A DNA stretch of 64,000 nucleotides from an uncultured Chitinophagaceae bacterium (GCA_936908745.1 CAKZFX010000011.1:454121-518120), one strand, 5' to 3'. Positions 44,392 through 53,409 are shown, numbered from the stretch's first letter. Program-made: numbers and translations. Notes: generated by a model from the sequence alone, not told the origin.

Positions 44392-45864
44392 ATGCTAACA
44401 GTTATTAGAAAGATTATTGCTACCGGGCTATTGATAAGCGCTTCACTGCTTTCTTATTCGCAATGTGCTACGCCTATTTCGGCATTTCCTTATTCACAAG
44501 GTTTTGAAACCACCAATGGTGGCTGGACCGCAGGCGGCACGGGGTCAGACTGGGCATGGGGCGTACCCGCCAAGTCTGTTATTAATACAGCGGGAGAAGG
44601 AACAAGGTGCTGGGTGGTTGGCGGCTTGACAGGTTCTTCCTATACTGATGGAGAGGCTTCCTGGTTGCAAAGCCCTTGTTTTGATTTCAGCACATTGGCC
44701 TACCCTTATATCTCCATGAAAGTTTTTTGGGAAATGGAGCAACAGTTTGACGGTGCTTCTTTTCAATGTTCCATTAATAATGGCGGTACATGGACAACGC
44801 TGGGCGCTATGAATGAAGCGGCCAATTGTTTGAACAGCAATTGGTATAACCAAAACCCCATTACGTATTTGTCTCCATTGACAACAACAAGAGAAGGCTG
44901 GTCGGGTAATTCAAAGTCAAGTGCGGGCAGTTGCCGTGGTGGCAGGGGCAGCAATGGCTGGTTGACGGCCACGCATATTATGCCGGAGCTAGCAGGACGA
45001 CCAGCGGTGATCTTCCGTTTTATTTTTGGCGCCGGTACGATTTGTAATAATTACGATGGTTTTGCCATTGACGATATCATTATTGGAGAAGCGCCGGCCA
45101 ATGAAGCCAATTTTACGTTTACTTGTGCGGCAGATGAAAAGACGGTGAATTTTACCAGTACCTCCACTCCTTGCCCGACTATCTTTAGCTGGGATTTTGG
45201 CGACCCGGCTTCGGGAACTTCCAATACTTCCGGTTTGCGTACGCCTTCGCATACATTTTCTGCGCCCGGTATTTATACGGTTACACTGACGGCTTCCGGT
45301 GTTGGCAACGCACCATCAACGATTACGAGAGATGTAACGATTCTTTCGGTAAATGCTTCGCTGGTTACGGCGGCAAAATGTGAAACCAATCTCGGTGGGT
45401 CGGCAACCGCCACGGCCTCCGGCACGACAATGCCTGTTAATTATACCTGGAACAGCAGTCCTGCACAAACAGGTGCAACGGCCACCAATCTTCCCAGTGG
45501 TAATTATATAGTAACGGCCGCTTCGACTTCCGCCTGCAATGCGACGGCGACAGTAACGGTTCCATTGGATAATTCCTGCACCGGCATTTATTTCCCTTCA
45601 GCGTTTGTGCCCGGCAGTGCCGTTGGTGCCAATAATGGTTTTGGAGCATTGGGCGGCATAGGCGCTATTACAAAGTACAGGCTGGGTGTGTATAACCGCT
45701 GGGGTCAAATGGTGTTTGAAACCACCAATCCTGCTGTAAAATGGTATGGCAATTATAAAGGAGTGAAACAGGACAGCAATGTGTTTGTTTGGCAAGCGGA
45801 GTTTATCACCCAGCAAAGCAGCGAGGTCCAGAAGAGAAAAGGAACAGTCATGCTGATCCGCTAA
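44392..45864 (+). CDS. T9SS type B cargo protein with PKD domain, 490 aa
   Basis: I chose the ATG at 44392 because it gives a signal peptide (VIRKIIATGLLISASLLSYSQ). The first half is a MAM/jelly-roll-like module (FPYSQGFETTNGGWTAGG; FDGFAIDDIIIGEA-like end). A PKD domain follows (CPTIFSWDFGDPASG, PSHTFSAPGIYTVTLTASG), then a CNA/SprB-like repeat. The C-terminus is the gliding-motility-type (CHU_C) sorting domain, YFPSAFVPG, then YRLGVYNRWGQMVFETTN. It is secreted by T9SS to the surface. The loop that usually reads NGDG-N-D is altered (SAVGANNGF). A TATTTTTG box lies at 44346. Confidence 0.88.
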   Translation: MLTVIRKIIATGLLISASLLSYSQCATPISAFPYSQGFETTNGGWTAGGTGSDWAWGVPAKSVINTAGEGTRCWVVGGLTGSSYTDGEASWLQSPCFDFSTLAYPYISMKVFWEMEQQFDGASFQCSINNGGTWTTLGAMNEAANCLNSNWYNQNPITYLSPLTTTREGWSGNSKSSAGSCRGGRGSNGWLTATHIMPELAGRPAVIFRFIFGAGTICNNYDGFAIDDIIIGEAPANEANFTFTCAADEKTVNFTSTSTPCPTIFSWDFGDPASGTSNTSGLRTPSHTFSAPGIYTVTLTASGVGNAPSTITRDVTILSVNASLVTAAKCETNLGGSATATASGTTMPVNYTWNSSPAQTGATATNLPSGNYIVTAASTSACNATATVTVPLDNSCTGIYFPSAFVPGSAVGANNGFGALGGIGAITKYRLGVYNRWGQMVFETTNPAVKWYGNYKGVKQDSNVFVWQAEFITQQSSEVQKRKGTVMLIR

Positions 45865-45866
45865 GC

Positions 45867-46598
45867 CTATTTTACTTTTTGCAGGATATATTGTTCAATG
45901 ACGGCATAGTAAGAAATGTATTCACCCTTCTTTACGTATTCAATCACTTTAGGATAGTTGAGAATCAAATAACCGTTTTTATCTATTCCCATTTGAGAAA
46001 CACCGGACCCGGCTTTGAATAGTTTATAGAGCATGATATAACGGTTGTTCTCCACGGAGTATTTAGACGCTCCCATTTTTTTAAAGTCTTTTTTCCCCGC
46101 TTCTTTTGCAAAGAGTTTAAATTGATTGCCGGAGAAAATGATAAACGCTTCTTCATGGCTTCGGTTGTCTAATAAAGTATCAGCAAGACGATAGTATTTC
46201 TTAGTGGGAATATCAACCGAATCATTGAAGCGCATAGAACGATAAACCAGCATCCGCCATGTGCCTTCCAGCACCGATTTGTCTTTTATCATTATGGTGG
46301 TGTCCAGTTGCGCATGCGGCATAATGGAGTTGGGATTGATCATCATGTTCACCCCGTTTTCTGTAAAACTCATCGTGGCCTGTGTTTTTCTCAACGCAGG
46401 TGTCAGCATTTTATAGTATTGGTCAAAATCGTCGTCCCAGCTTTTATATTCCAGGCGTGGCAGCAGGATCTTATAGTCTAAAGGAACGTTCACGGCCGGT
46501 TTTGGCGTAGCGGATAGCTGTTCCAGTTCATCCTTGTTTTGAGCAAAGGAAGAAAAGCAAAGTGCCAATATTACACAGAGAAGAACTGTTTTTTTCAT
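45867..46598 (-). CDS. Exported protein of unknown function, 243 aa
   Basis: A signal peptide (TVLLCVILALCFSSFAQ) precedes an alpha/beta mature part with no recognised motif. The centre (VLEGTWRMLVYRSM, ... EEAFIIFSGNQFKLFAKE ... GVSQMGIDKNGYLILNYP) alternates short strands as in lipocalin-like barrels, but I would not assign it. It is convergent with the T9SS cargo gene. Confidence 0.65.
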   Translation of the reverse strand: MKKTVLLCVILALCFSSFAQNKDELEQLSATPKPAVNVPLDYKILLPRLEYKSWDDDFDQYYKMLTPALRKTQATMSFTENGVNMMINPNSIMPHAQLDTTIMIKDKSVLEGTWRMLVYRSMRFNDSVDIPTKKYYRLADTLLDNRSHEEAFIIFSGNQFKLFAKEAGKKDFKKMGASKYSVENNRYIMLYKLFKAGSGVSQMGIDKNGYLILNYPKVIEYVKKGEYISYYAVIEQYILQKVK

Positions 46599-46678
46599 GA
46601 TGGCTGACGGGGTTTCACGATGAAGGTATGTGCTTTTCTTGTGAAAAAAGTCCCGGAAGAAATGCAGTGGCTAAGAAC

Positions 46679-49213
46679 TTAACCTTCTTTTTTTTCGCCA
46701 GAGAGAAATTCAATTCCCGCCATCACCATCCTGATTTCGCCATAGCTGATTTCGGATGGCAATTTCTGCTTCAGGGTTGTAAAGGAAATATCCGGAGTCT
46801 CTTTTACCAGTGATTCTACCAGTATAAATTTTTCACTGCTCACTATTTCATGAATACTTATTTCGCCGCTGCGGATGAATTTGGATAAATGCCCTTCGAT
46901 GGTGGAGGTTGTTAATGCCCGTTGTTCCGCGATAGCAGAAATGTTATTTCCTTCTTTATACAGGCGAAGCGTTTCGGCATGAGTGTCGCCTTTTTTACGG
47001 GTGGCTCCTGTTTTTGTTGCCCGCTCCCGTTTGGGTTCCTTTTCATGAATAAGCGAAGGCAGTTTTTTTTCTGTGCAATAGGCAACAATAATTTCCAAAA
47101 AAGCCGGGCCGTATTGTTTGAGTTTTACTTCGCCAAAGCCGCTGATCTTTCCCAGTTCTTCGGTGGTTTGCGGCAGGTAGCGGGCCATTTCATCCAGCGT
47201 ATTGCTGCCGGCAACTAAATAAACCGGCAGGTTTTTTTGAGAGCAGAGGCTGTCACGCAGTTCTTTTAACTGCTTGTGCAAAACAGGATGCGGACTGCTG
47301 GTTTGTTTTTGCGAAGCACCAGCGTACGCATTGACGGCTAAGAATGGAGTTATAAATTTTTTCTTTCGCTGCAACCATTCAGCTGGTTGCAGGTTGCCAT
47401 CAAAACCACTCAGCAAATGTTTAGTAAATGAAAGCTGGACAAAAATATCCTTTAGCTGTTCATTGTATTCTTTTGCATGCAGCTTGCTGTCGGTAATGGC
47501 CGGCGACTGTTGTAATAAGATAAGGGTGTTATTTATTGCTGTGGTAAAATGAACGGCTGCTTTGGCGCATCGCTCCTGCAGCGCTTTGTTTTCTTCAGGG
47601 CTATCGGGTTTTGCAAATGCTGCTTTTAACCAGTTATGAAATTTTTGTGCAACTTCATCAGCGGCTTGCAGGTGGCCGGTCAGCTCATCCAGCCAGTGGA
47701 TCGTTTCTGTATTAAAGGAAGTTTTGTGTTCCGCTATGTATTGCTTTAGTTCGGCACAACCGGCCAAGGGGTTGCGAAAGTCAAACACATCGAGCAGCAG
47801 TTGGAGCTGGTAATGCCTGCGGGCTTCTTCCAATTCCTGTTTTAGCCGGGCCGAGGAAGAGAGTTGTTGTGAAAACTGAACAATCCGCTGATCGGTGAAA
47901 AGACGGCCGGGCCTGATCCTGCTTTTTAGTACCAGTCCGTCAAGGCTGGTGCAGCGGCTCAATGCCACATATACCTGGCCGGGAGCAAAGGCCTCACCAG
48001 CATCAATGATCGCTTTTTCAAAGGTCAGCCCCTGACTTTTGTGAATAGTAATGGCCCAGGCCAGCCGCAACGGGAACTGGCTGAAAGATCCCAGTACTTC
48101 CTCCTGGATGGATTGCGCTGTTTTGTCAACTGAATAACGGATATTTTGCCATTGCTCCCGCTCTACTTCTATTTCGTCTGCCTCGTCTTTGCATTGCACC
48201 GTTATTTTATCTTCTTCAAGAGCTGTAACCCAGCCGATCTTGCCATTGAAGTAACGTTTACCTTTTTCAGCCGAATCATTTTTAATAAACATTACCTGTG
48301 CACCGGTTTTCAGGTGCAGGTTTTCTTCTGCAGGGTAAGCGGAGGGCGGAAAGTCCTTTTCTACCTCGGCTTTATAAATAATTGCTTTTTCTTCCAGTTT
48401 TTTCAACGCAAGTGTATTGATATTTTTCGCCTGTTCGTTATGTGTTGTCAATACAATATAGCCATCGTCTTTGCTGCGCTGCAATTCCGGCTGGAAGCGA
48501 CTATCTAACAATGCAAGGCCGTCCTGCTCCAGCCGGTTATTACGTACCTGGTTTAATACATTGATGAATTGCTCTTCGCTTTGCCGGTATATTTTATCAA
48601 ATTCGATATAGAGTGGTGGTTCTTCTTTCAGCACATGGCTGCTGAAAAAGTAAGGACTGTCGTAGTGCTCCTGCAATAAACTCCATTCAGCGTCTTTGAC
48701 AACAGGCGGCAGCTGAAACATGTCGCCGATAAACAACAACTGCAAACCGCCAAAACGTTCATAGGGCCTTCTTCTGAAGTGACGAAGAATCATGTCCATC
48801 GCATCCAGCAGGTCGCAGCGCACCATACTGATCTCATCAATGACCAGCAGTTCCAGTTGGCGCAACGTTTTTCTTTTTTCATCATTGAAACGAAGGCGGC
48901 TGATAAGATTATGCCGATTGACCGGTTGGTTTTCTGCTGCTGAAAAACCAGTACCGGTGCTTGTTGGCAGAAAAGGAGAAAAAGGCAATTGAAAAAATGA
49001 GTGAATAGTAACACCACCAGCATTAATAGCTGCCACACCGGTAGGTGCCAGCACGGCCATTTGCTTGGCGCAGTTTTCACGAATGTATTTCAGGAAGGTG
49101 GTTTTGCCGGTACCCGCTTTCCCGGTCAGGAAAAGGCTGCGGTTGCTTTGGTTGACAAGGTCGGCCGCCAGTTGAAAAAGCGTATTGCTCGTATCGGGAG
49201 TAAATGTTGACAT
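46679..49213 (-). CDS. Pif1-like superfamily 1 helicase with HRDC and C-terminal HTH
   Basis: An 844-aa DNA helicase. Walker A is G31-KAGTGKTT, motif II is VIDEISMV, QLLFIGDMFQLPPV follows, and the SF1 motif V/VI region is ITIHKSQGLTFEKAIID with YVALSRCTSLDGL. An HRDC domain at about 640-715 (LRDSLCSQKNLPVYLV, ISGFGEVKLKQYG) and a RecQ-style HTH at about 745-840 (TLRLYKEGNNISAIAEQRALT) follow. Such Pif1/HRDC proteins are common in Bacteroidota and are thought to act in replication or repair. A TACCTTTG box lies at 49265-49272. The ssb gene lies just upstream on the same strand. Confidence 0.92.
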   Translation of the reverse strand: MSTFTPDTSNTLFQLAADLVNQSNRSLFLTGKAGTGKTTFLKYIRENCAKQMAVLAPTGVAAINAGGVTIHSFFQLPFSPFLPTSTGTGFSAAENQPVNRHNLISRLRFNDEKRKTLRQLELLVIDEISMVRCDLLDAMDMILRHFRRRPYERFGGLQLLFIGDMFQLPPVVKDAEWSLLQEHYDSPYFFSSHVLKEEPPLYIEFDKIYRQSEEQFINVLNQVRNNRLEQDGLALLDSRFQPELQRSKDDGYIVLTTHNEQAKNINTLALKKLEEKAIIYKAEVEKDFPPSAYPAEENLHLKTGAQVMFIKNDSAEKGKRYFNGKIGWVTALEEDKITVQCKDEADEIEVEREQWQNIRYSVDKTAQSIQEEVLGSFSQFPLRLAWAITIHKSQGLTFEKAIIDAGEAFAPGQVYVALSRCTSLDGLVLKSRIRPGRLFTDQRIVQFSQQLSSSARLKQELEEARRHYQLQLLLDVFDFRNPLAGCAELKQYIAEHKTSFNTETIHWLDELTGHLQAADEVAQKFHNWLKAAFAKPDSPEENKALQERCAKAAVHFTTAINNTLILLQQSPAITDSKLHAKEYNEQLKDIFVQLSFTKHLLSGFDGNLQPAEWLQRKKKFITPFLAVNAYAGASQKQTSSPHPVLHKQLKELRDSLCSQKNLPVYLVAGSNTLDEMARYLPQTTEELGKISGFGEVKLKQYGPAFLEIIVAYCTEKKLPSLIHEKEPKRERATKTGATRKKGDTHAETLRLYKEGNNISAIAEQRALTTSTIEGHLSKFIRSGEISIHEIVSSEKFILVESLVKETPDISFTTLKQKLPSEISYGEIRMVMAGIEFLSGEKKEG

Positions 49214-49264
49214 GCTGCAGGTTTAGCCACGGACCACCCGGTAGTGTTCACAGGGTTTTACTTT

Positions 49265-49272
49265 CAAAGGTA
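49265..49272 (-). promoter_or_regulatory. -7 box TACCTTTG upstream of the helicase gene
   Basis: TACCTTTG on the minus strand, 51 nt before the ATG at 49213. It suggests the helicase has its own promoter separate from ssb. Confidence 0.45.
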
Positions 49273-49375
49273 CAAATGTGTTTTTGCAGGTTGGCAAAAA
49301 GACGGGCTTAAGGCAAACCGATATCTGAAAAACAATTTTAGCGGGATTGGTCCGTGGCAGTCATCATTAGTATGT

Positions 49376-49717
49376 TTAGGCCGCATGGCTACCCAGCATC
49401 AGCAGTTCGCTGACCTGTATTTCGGTCACGTATTTTTTATTTCCGTCTTTATCCTCGTAGTTACGGTTAACGAGCTTGCCTTCGATGGCAATTTCTTTGC
49501 CGGTGCTTAAATACTTTTCAGCAATCTCGGCCAGTTTGCCCCACATCACAAGATTGTGCCATTGCGTTTCTTTTACTTTCTCTCCTTTTGCATTGCGATA
49601 GAACTCCGTTGTTGCCATACGGAAACTGGCTTTCTTTTTACCGCTTTCAAATGTTTTTACTTCTGGCGCTGTGCCCAGGTTGCCGATCAGTTGAACTTTG
49701 TTTTTTAATGCGTACAT
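49376..49717 (-). CDS. ssb: Single-stranded DNA-binding protein, short form
   Basis: A 113-aa OB-fold SSB: MYALKNKVQLIGNLG at the start, then TQWHNLVMWGKLAEIAEKYL and KEIAIEGKLVNRNYEDKDG. I chose the ATG at 49717; the upstream in-frame ATG at 49780 adds an unrelated extension. It ends at SELLMLGSHAA with no acidic DDDIPF-type tip, so it probably does not recruit partner proteins as the main replication SSB does. It is likely an accessory paralogue. Confidence 0.93.
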   Translation of the reverse strand: MYALKNKVQLIGNLGTAPEVKTFESGKKKASFRMATTEFYRNAKGEKVKETQWHNLVMWGKLAEIAEKYLSTGKEIAIEGKLVNRNYEDKDGNKKYVTEIQVSELLMLGSHAA

Positions 49718-49919
49718 GATTTTGAAATTTGTGCTTCGCATGGTAGCGAAACGATTAAAAGATTTATTTATTCCAGTCAACCACTCTCTGCGATTGACAA
49801 CACAAAGATGATAGCCGGAAAAAACGGGAGCCGGAGATTAACCGTTTCTATGAGAAGCTAACCGGGTATAAACGTTTGCACACGAATAAGTCGGTATATT
49901 CATTATACAAACCCGTACT

Positions 49920-50297
49920 ATGATAATCGTTGAAAGCAAAAACTGTCTTGCTTGCGGCAGTCCGTTAAAAGGACGGATTGATAAAAAGTTTTGTGATGAT
50001 TATTGCCGCAACAATTATAATAACCAGCAAAAGGCAAAAAGCAATTACAGCAGCCTTGTACGCAATATCAATAATGCTTTATTAAAGAACAGGAAAATAT
50101 TAGAATCACTGCTTCCCGCCAATGAAGAAACAACAAAAGCGAGCCGCGATAAATTATTAAACCTCGGCTTCCAGTTCAGGTGTTTTACCAATATATTGAT
50201 AGCAAAAAACGGTAACACCTATCATTATTGCTATGATTATGGCTACCGGTTGCTGGAAAACGATTGGTTTTTAATAGTCAAAAAAAGAGAAGACTAA
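49920..50297 (+). CDS. Zinc-ribbon protein of unknown function, 125 aa
   Basis: The N-terminus holds a four-Cys zinc ribbon: CLACGSPLKGR, then KKFCDDYCRNNYNNQ. It is followed by a helical segment and an aromatic C-terminus (YHYCYDYGYRLLENDWFLIV). The first 30 residues resemble DUF2116-type zinc ribbons. Function unknown; binding nucleic acid is plausible. It is a single gene. Confidence 0.7.
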   Translation: MIIVESKNCLACGSPLKGRIDKKFCDDYCRNNYNNQQKAKSNYSSLVRNINNALLKNRKILESLLPANEETTKASRDKLLNLGFQFRCFTNILIAKNGNTYHYCYDYGYRLLENDWFLIVKKRED

Positions 50298-50333
50298 ATT
50301 TATTGTCTTAGTAAAACGTTTGCGTAAGTCTTT

Positions 50334-50384
50334 TTTTATAAAATCATGTTATAATGACACATTGAAATACATTTTATAAAATCA
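50334..50384. promoter_or_regulatory. Paired 13-bp direct repeat before the copper island
   Basis: TTTTATAAAATCA occurs exactly at 50334-50346 and 50372-50384, 38 bp apart and each with a palindromic TTTTATAAAA core. It lies upstream of the first gene of the metal island and could be the operator of its regulator. No regulator gene is in the island itself. TAATTTG near 50402 is a partial -7 box. Confidence 0.5.
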
Positions 50385-50422
50385 ATTATCAAAAAAATGG
50401 TAATTTGCATTCTGACCCTTTT

Positions 50423-50821
50423 ATGAAAAAATTTATCGCAGTCATAATCGCCGCTTTATACCTTACCTCATCTACGGGGGTAAATGTAAGCCTCCACTAT
50501 TGCATGGGCGAGCTGGCGGATTGGGCGGTAGGCCATTCGGAGTCTGATACCTGCGGTAACTGTGGAATGGAAAAAGGCAGTGAAAAGAATAATGACTGCT
50601 GCAAAGACGACCACAAATTTCTCAAAGACAATTCTGCACAAAAAGCAACTGAATCTTCTGTTCAGTTTATAAGTATGCTGGGAACAGCGATCGTTCCTGT
50701 GTATCCTGAATTACCCGCGATACAAATTCCTTCTGTAACAGAAGAATATCCTGTCGGCAACGGGCCACCCCGAAGTCATACCGTTGCCACATACATTCTC
50801 AACAGGACTTTCCTGATATAA
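50423..50821 (+). CDS. HYC_CC_PP family protein, exported, 132 aa
   Basis: The ATG at 50423 gives MKKFIAVIIAALYLTSSTG, a signal peptide. The three naming motifs are present: VSLHYC at residues 23-28, NDCC near 52, and NGPPRS near 115, with a CGNCGMEK in between. The family is Bacteroidota-specific, small, periplasmic and often beside metal genes. The Cys/His content fits copper binding. It is the first gene of the metal island. Confidence 0.85.
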   Translation: MKKFIAVIIAALYLTSSTGVNVSLHYCMGELADWAVGHSESDTCGNCGMEKGSEKNNDCCKDDHKFLKDNSAQKATESSVQFISMLGTAIVPVYPELPAIQIPSVTEEYPVGNGPPRSHTVATYILNRTFLI

Positions 50822-50916
50822 TTAGTACAACTTCTTTATAAGCCGGGCAATTGCATGCCGGGCTATTGGCATTCCTATGCCTGTATCTCTTTTATTCATC
50901 TTTAAATCTAAACAAC

Positions 50917-51288
50917 GTGAAAACAATCAAAATGATGTTGGTGGCAGCATTTGCCATGACATGTATGACCGTATCTGCCCAGGAAAAAACAGAAACTTTT
51001 AAAGTGTCGGGCAATTGCGGCATGTGTAAAAAGAAAATTGAAAAAGCCGCCACCACAGATGGTGTGAGCACAGCCGTGTGGGATAAAAACACGAAGATGA
51101 TCACAGTTACCTATGACGCAGCCAAAATCAGCAATGCGAAAATTCAGCAAAACATTGCCGCTGTCGGCTACGACACAGAAAAAATCAAGGCAGATGATAA
51201 AGTGTATGATAAGCTGCCCGGTTGCTGCAAGTATGACCGTGACTTAAAAAAGGATAAGAAAGAAGATCACTCCGGTCATCAGCACTAA
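50917..51288 (+). CDS. Periplasmic heavy-metal-associated (HMA) domain protein
   Basis: A 123-aa exported protein. I take the GTG at 50917 as start (VKTIKMMLVAAFAMTCMTVSAQ as signal peptide); an ATG at 50932 is the alternative. The HMA fold follows with a C-G-M-C-K-K metal loop near residue 34, in place of the usual G-M-x-C-x-x-C. A second Cys pair (PGCCKYD) and a His tail (HSGHQH) sit at the end. It probably binds Cu+ and passes it to the efflux system downstream. Confidence 0.85.
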   Translation: MKTIKMMLVAAFAMTCMTVSAQEKTETFKVSGNCGMCKKKIEKAATTDGVSTAVWDKNTKMITVTYDAAKISNAKIQQNIAAVGYDTEKIKADDKVYDKLPGCCKYDRDLKKDKKEDHSGHQH

Positions 51289-51325
51289 GCGAAACGCTGT
51301 AAGTATTAAAAATTAAAAACTAACA

Positions 51326-51384
51326 AATGAAATGCCAGGGAAAAATCTTCACATACAAGAAGAAGTTTTATGAGGCATTTCATT
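51326..51384. promoter_or_regulatory. Long hairpin between HMA and DUF3347 genes
   Basis: AATGAAATGCC (51326-51336) and GGCATTTCATT (51374-51384) are perfect 11-bp inverted repeats around a 37-nt centre that can fold further. It lies 31 bp upstream of the DUF3347 ATG. It has no T tract, so it is more likely an RNA structure or operator than a terminator. Confidence 0.55.
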
Positions 51385-51415
51385 CGACCCAACTTTAAAA
51401 ACAAAAAAGATACGA

Positions 51416-52042
51416 ATGAAACAACTTCTTTTTTCTGCCATAGCCATCGCAGCGCTTACGGTTACCGCCTGCAATAATAGTGCTGATAAAAACGGGCATG
51501 AAGGACATAATGATGCTGCGAAAGACACAGCACAGCATACCTCAGCAACCAACGATGCAGACGTTAAAATGATAACGCCCATGTTCACCAATGTAGATGC
51601 AAAAGCATCGGCTTCCATGAAGCAGATCTTTACCGCTTATATGGACATCACTACTGCCTTGGGGGCCGATGACGCACCGAAAGCCGGTCAGTCAGGTATT
51701 GCTATGGCAAGCGCCATTGGAAGCCTGGACAAGTCATTGCTAACAGACGAACAGAAAAAAATGTTTGATGAATACCAGGCGTCGCTGAAAGAACATGCAG
51801 AGCATATTGCCGATAACAAAAGCAATATCCAGCACCAGCGGGAGCATTTTGCACCGATGAGCGAGGAAATGTATGGACTGGCAAAAGCATTTGGCGCCGG
51901 TCAACCCGTTTACCAGGCACATTGCCCGATGTATAATGAGAACAAAGGGGGAATGTGGCTCACGGCATCAAAAGAAATCAGGAATCCCTATTTCGGATCT
52001 GAAATGCTGACCTGTGGCAAAGTACAGGAGATGATCCACTAA
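51416..52042 (+). CDS. DUF3347 lipoprotein, 208 aa
   Basis: A lipoprotein signal (AIAALTVTAC, lipid-modified Cys at 19) is followed by a His-rich linker (HEGHNDAAKDTAQH). The DUF3347 domain is helical, with HADNKS-type His residues and the family ending HCPMYNENKGGMWL and IRNPYFGSEMLTCG. In Bacteroidota DUF3347 often occurs alone or fused to CusB-like adaptors, and is thought to bind copper in the periplasm. It lies just before the split cusA. Confidence 0.88.
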   Translation: MKQLLFSAIAIAALTVTACNNSADKNGHEGHNDAAKDTAQHTSATNDADVKMITPMFTNVDAKASASMKQIFTAYMDITTALGADDAPKAGQSGIAMASAIGSLDKSLLTDEQKKMFDEYQASLKEHAEHIADNKSNIQHQREHFAPMSEEMYGLAKAFGAGQPVYQAHCPMYNENKGGMWLTASKEIRNPYFGSEMLTCGKVQEMIH

Positions 52043-52053
52043 AATGTTGCATG

Positions 52054-52108
52054 ACATGGATGTTGATGATGTGTTGCAACCCACGTTGCGCACATCATCC
52101 CGCCATGT
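52054..52108. promoter_or_regulatory. Three-tier nested hairpin just before cusA
   Basis: Nested complementary arms are ACATGG/CCATGT (52054-52059 with 52103-52108), GATGATGTG/CACATCATC (52065-52073 with 52091-52099) and GCAAC/GTTGC around a 4-nt loop. It ends 14 nt before the cusA start codon and has no T run. It is a likely mRNA structure at the DUF3347-cusA junction. Confidence 0.65.
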
Positions 52109-52122
52109 GCTAAACTAAGTCT

Positions 52123-53406
52123 ATGGTCCAGAAAATAATTGAAATTTCTTTGCGCAACAGGTACATGGTGTTGTTGCTGGCGGCGGCATTGTTTGCATTC
52201 GGGTTGTATTCTGTCAAAAAAAATCCTATCGATGCCATCCCTGACCTCAGCGAAAACCAGGTAATTGTATTTACAGAATGGATGGGACGCAGTCCGCAGG
52301 TGATAGAAGACCAGGTGACTTATCCATTGGTGAGCAACCTGCAAGGCATTCCTAAAATCAAAAATATCCGGGGCTCTTCCATGTTCGGGATGAGTTTTGT
52401 CTATGTCATTTTTGAAGATGGCGTTGATATTTATTGGGCAAGAACAAGGGTATTAGAGCGACTCAATTTTGCACAGCGTTTATTGCCGCAAAACGTAACA
52501 CCCACATTGGGTCCCGATGGTACAGGCGTGGGACACGTCTATTGGTATCATCTTGATGCACCTAAAATGGACCTTGGCGAACAACGGGCCTTGCAGGACT
52601 GGTATATCAAATTTGCCCTGCAAACAGTTCCCGGAGTAGCCGAAATAGCCTCTTTCGGTGGTTTTGAAAAACAATACCAACTGGTGCTTGACCCTGTCAA
52701 GTTGCAGTTCTACAACATCTCGCTGATGGATGTGATGAACAAAGTAAAAGCCAACAACAATGATGTGGGCGGCCGCAAATTTGAAATGGCCGATATGGCT
52801 TATATCATCCGGGGCCTCGGCTATATCAAAAACAAGGAAGATGTAGAAAACATTGCATTGGGCCAATATAATGGCATCCCGGTAAGGGTGAAAGAAGTAG
52901 GCTCTGTGCAAATGGGTGGCGACCTGCGTCTCGGCATATTCGACATGGATGGAAAGGGCGAAGTTGTCGGCGGCATCGTGGTGATGCGCTATGGCGAAAA
53001 TGCTAATGATGTGATAGCGGCAATTAAAGAAAAAATGAAAGAAGTCGAGAAAGGTTTGCCGGAAGGCGTTACGTTCAAAACATCTTATGACCGAAGCACA
53101 TTGATCGGTGCTGCCATATCCAATATCCAGTTCAAACTGGGAGAAGAAATGATCGCCGTATCGCTCATTGTCATCATCTTCCTGTTTCACTGGCGAAGCG
53201 CCTTGAGCATCATCCTGCAAATCCCCTTGACCATCGCTATCAGCTTTATACTACTAAACATGTTCGGGCTTTCGTCCAACATCATGTCGCTGACAGGGAT
53301 TGCACTGGCCATTGGCGTGATCGTGGATAACGGTATCATCATGTCAGAAAACGCCTACCGAAACCTTGCTGAATGGCAGGAACAACATAAACCGGGTAAA
53401 ACATAA
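52123..53406 (+). CDS. cusA: CusA-type RND efflux pump, N-terminal part (gene interrupted)
   Basis: The 427-aa first part of a heavy-metal RND pump. It has membrane helix 1 (MVLLLAAALFAFGLYSV), the porter domain (EWMGRSPQVIEDQVTYPLV and FGMSFVYVIFEDGVD) and helices 2-4, ending with the proton-relay helix VIVDNGIIMSENAYRNL. An in-frame TAA at 53404-53406 stops it in the cytosolic loop after helix 4. The next codon but one is the ATG of the second part, in the same frame. Total 1078 aa, the normal length for CusA. It may be a real two-chain pump, a readthrough case or a nonsense mutation. Confidence 0.9.
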   Translation: MVQKIIEISLRNRYMVLLLAAALFAFGLYSVKKNPIDAIPDLSENQVIVFTEWMGRSPQVIEDQVTYPLVSNLQGIPKIKNIRGSSMFGMSFVYVIFEDGVDIYWARTRVLERLNFAQRLLPQNVTPTLGPDGTGVGHVYWYHLDAPKMDLGEQRALQDWYIKFALQTVPGVAEIASFGGFEKQYQLVLDPVKLQFYNISLMDVMNKVKANNNDVGGRKFEMADMAYIIRGLGYIKNKEDVENIALGQYNGIPVRVKEVGSVQMGGDLRLGIFDMDGKGEVVGGIVVMRYGENANDVIAAIKEKMKEVEKGLPEGVTFKTSYDRSTLIGAAISNIQFKLGEEMIAVSLIVIIFLFHWRSALSIILQIPLTIAISFILLNMFGLSSNIMSLTGIALAIGVIVDNGIIMSENAYRNLAEWQEQHKPGKT

Positions 53407-53409
53407 ACT

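Noticed and set aside
52480..53220. Minus-strand open frame of 246 aa
   Set aside because: Antisense shadow of the first part of cusA, rich in His and Phe as expected from the reverse of a membrane protein.
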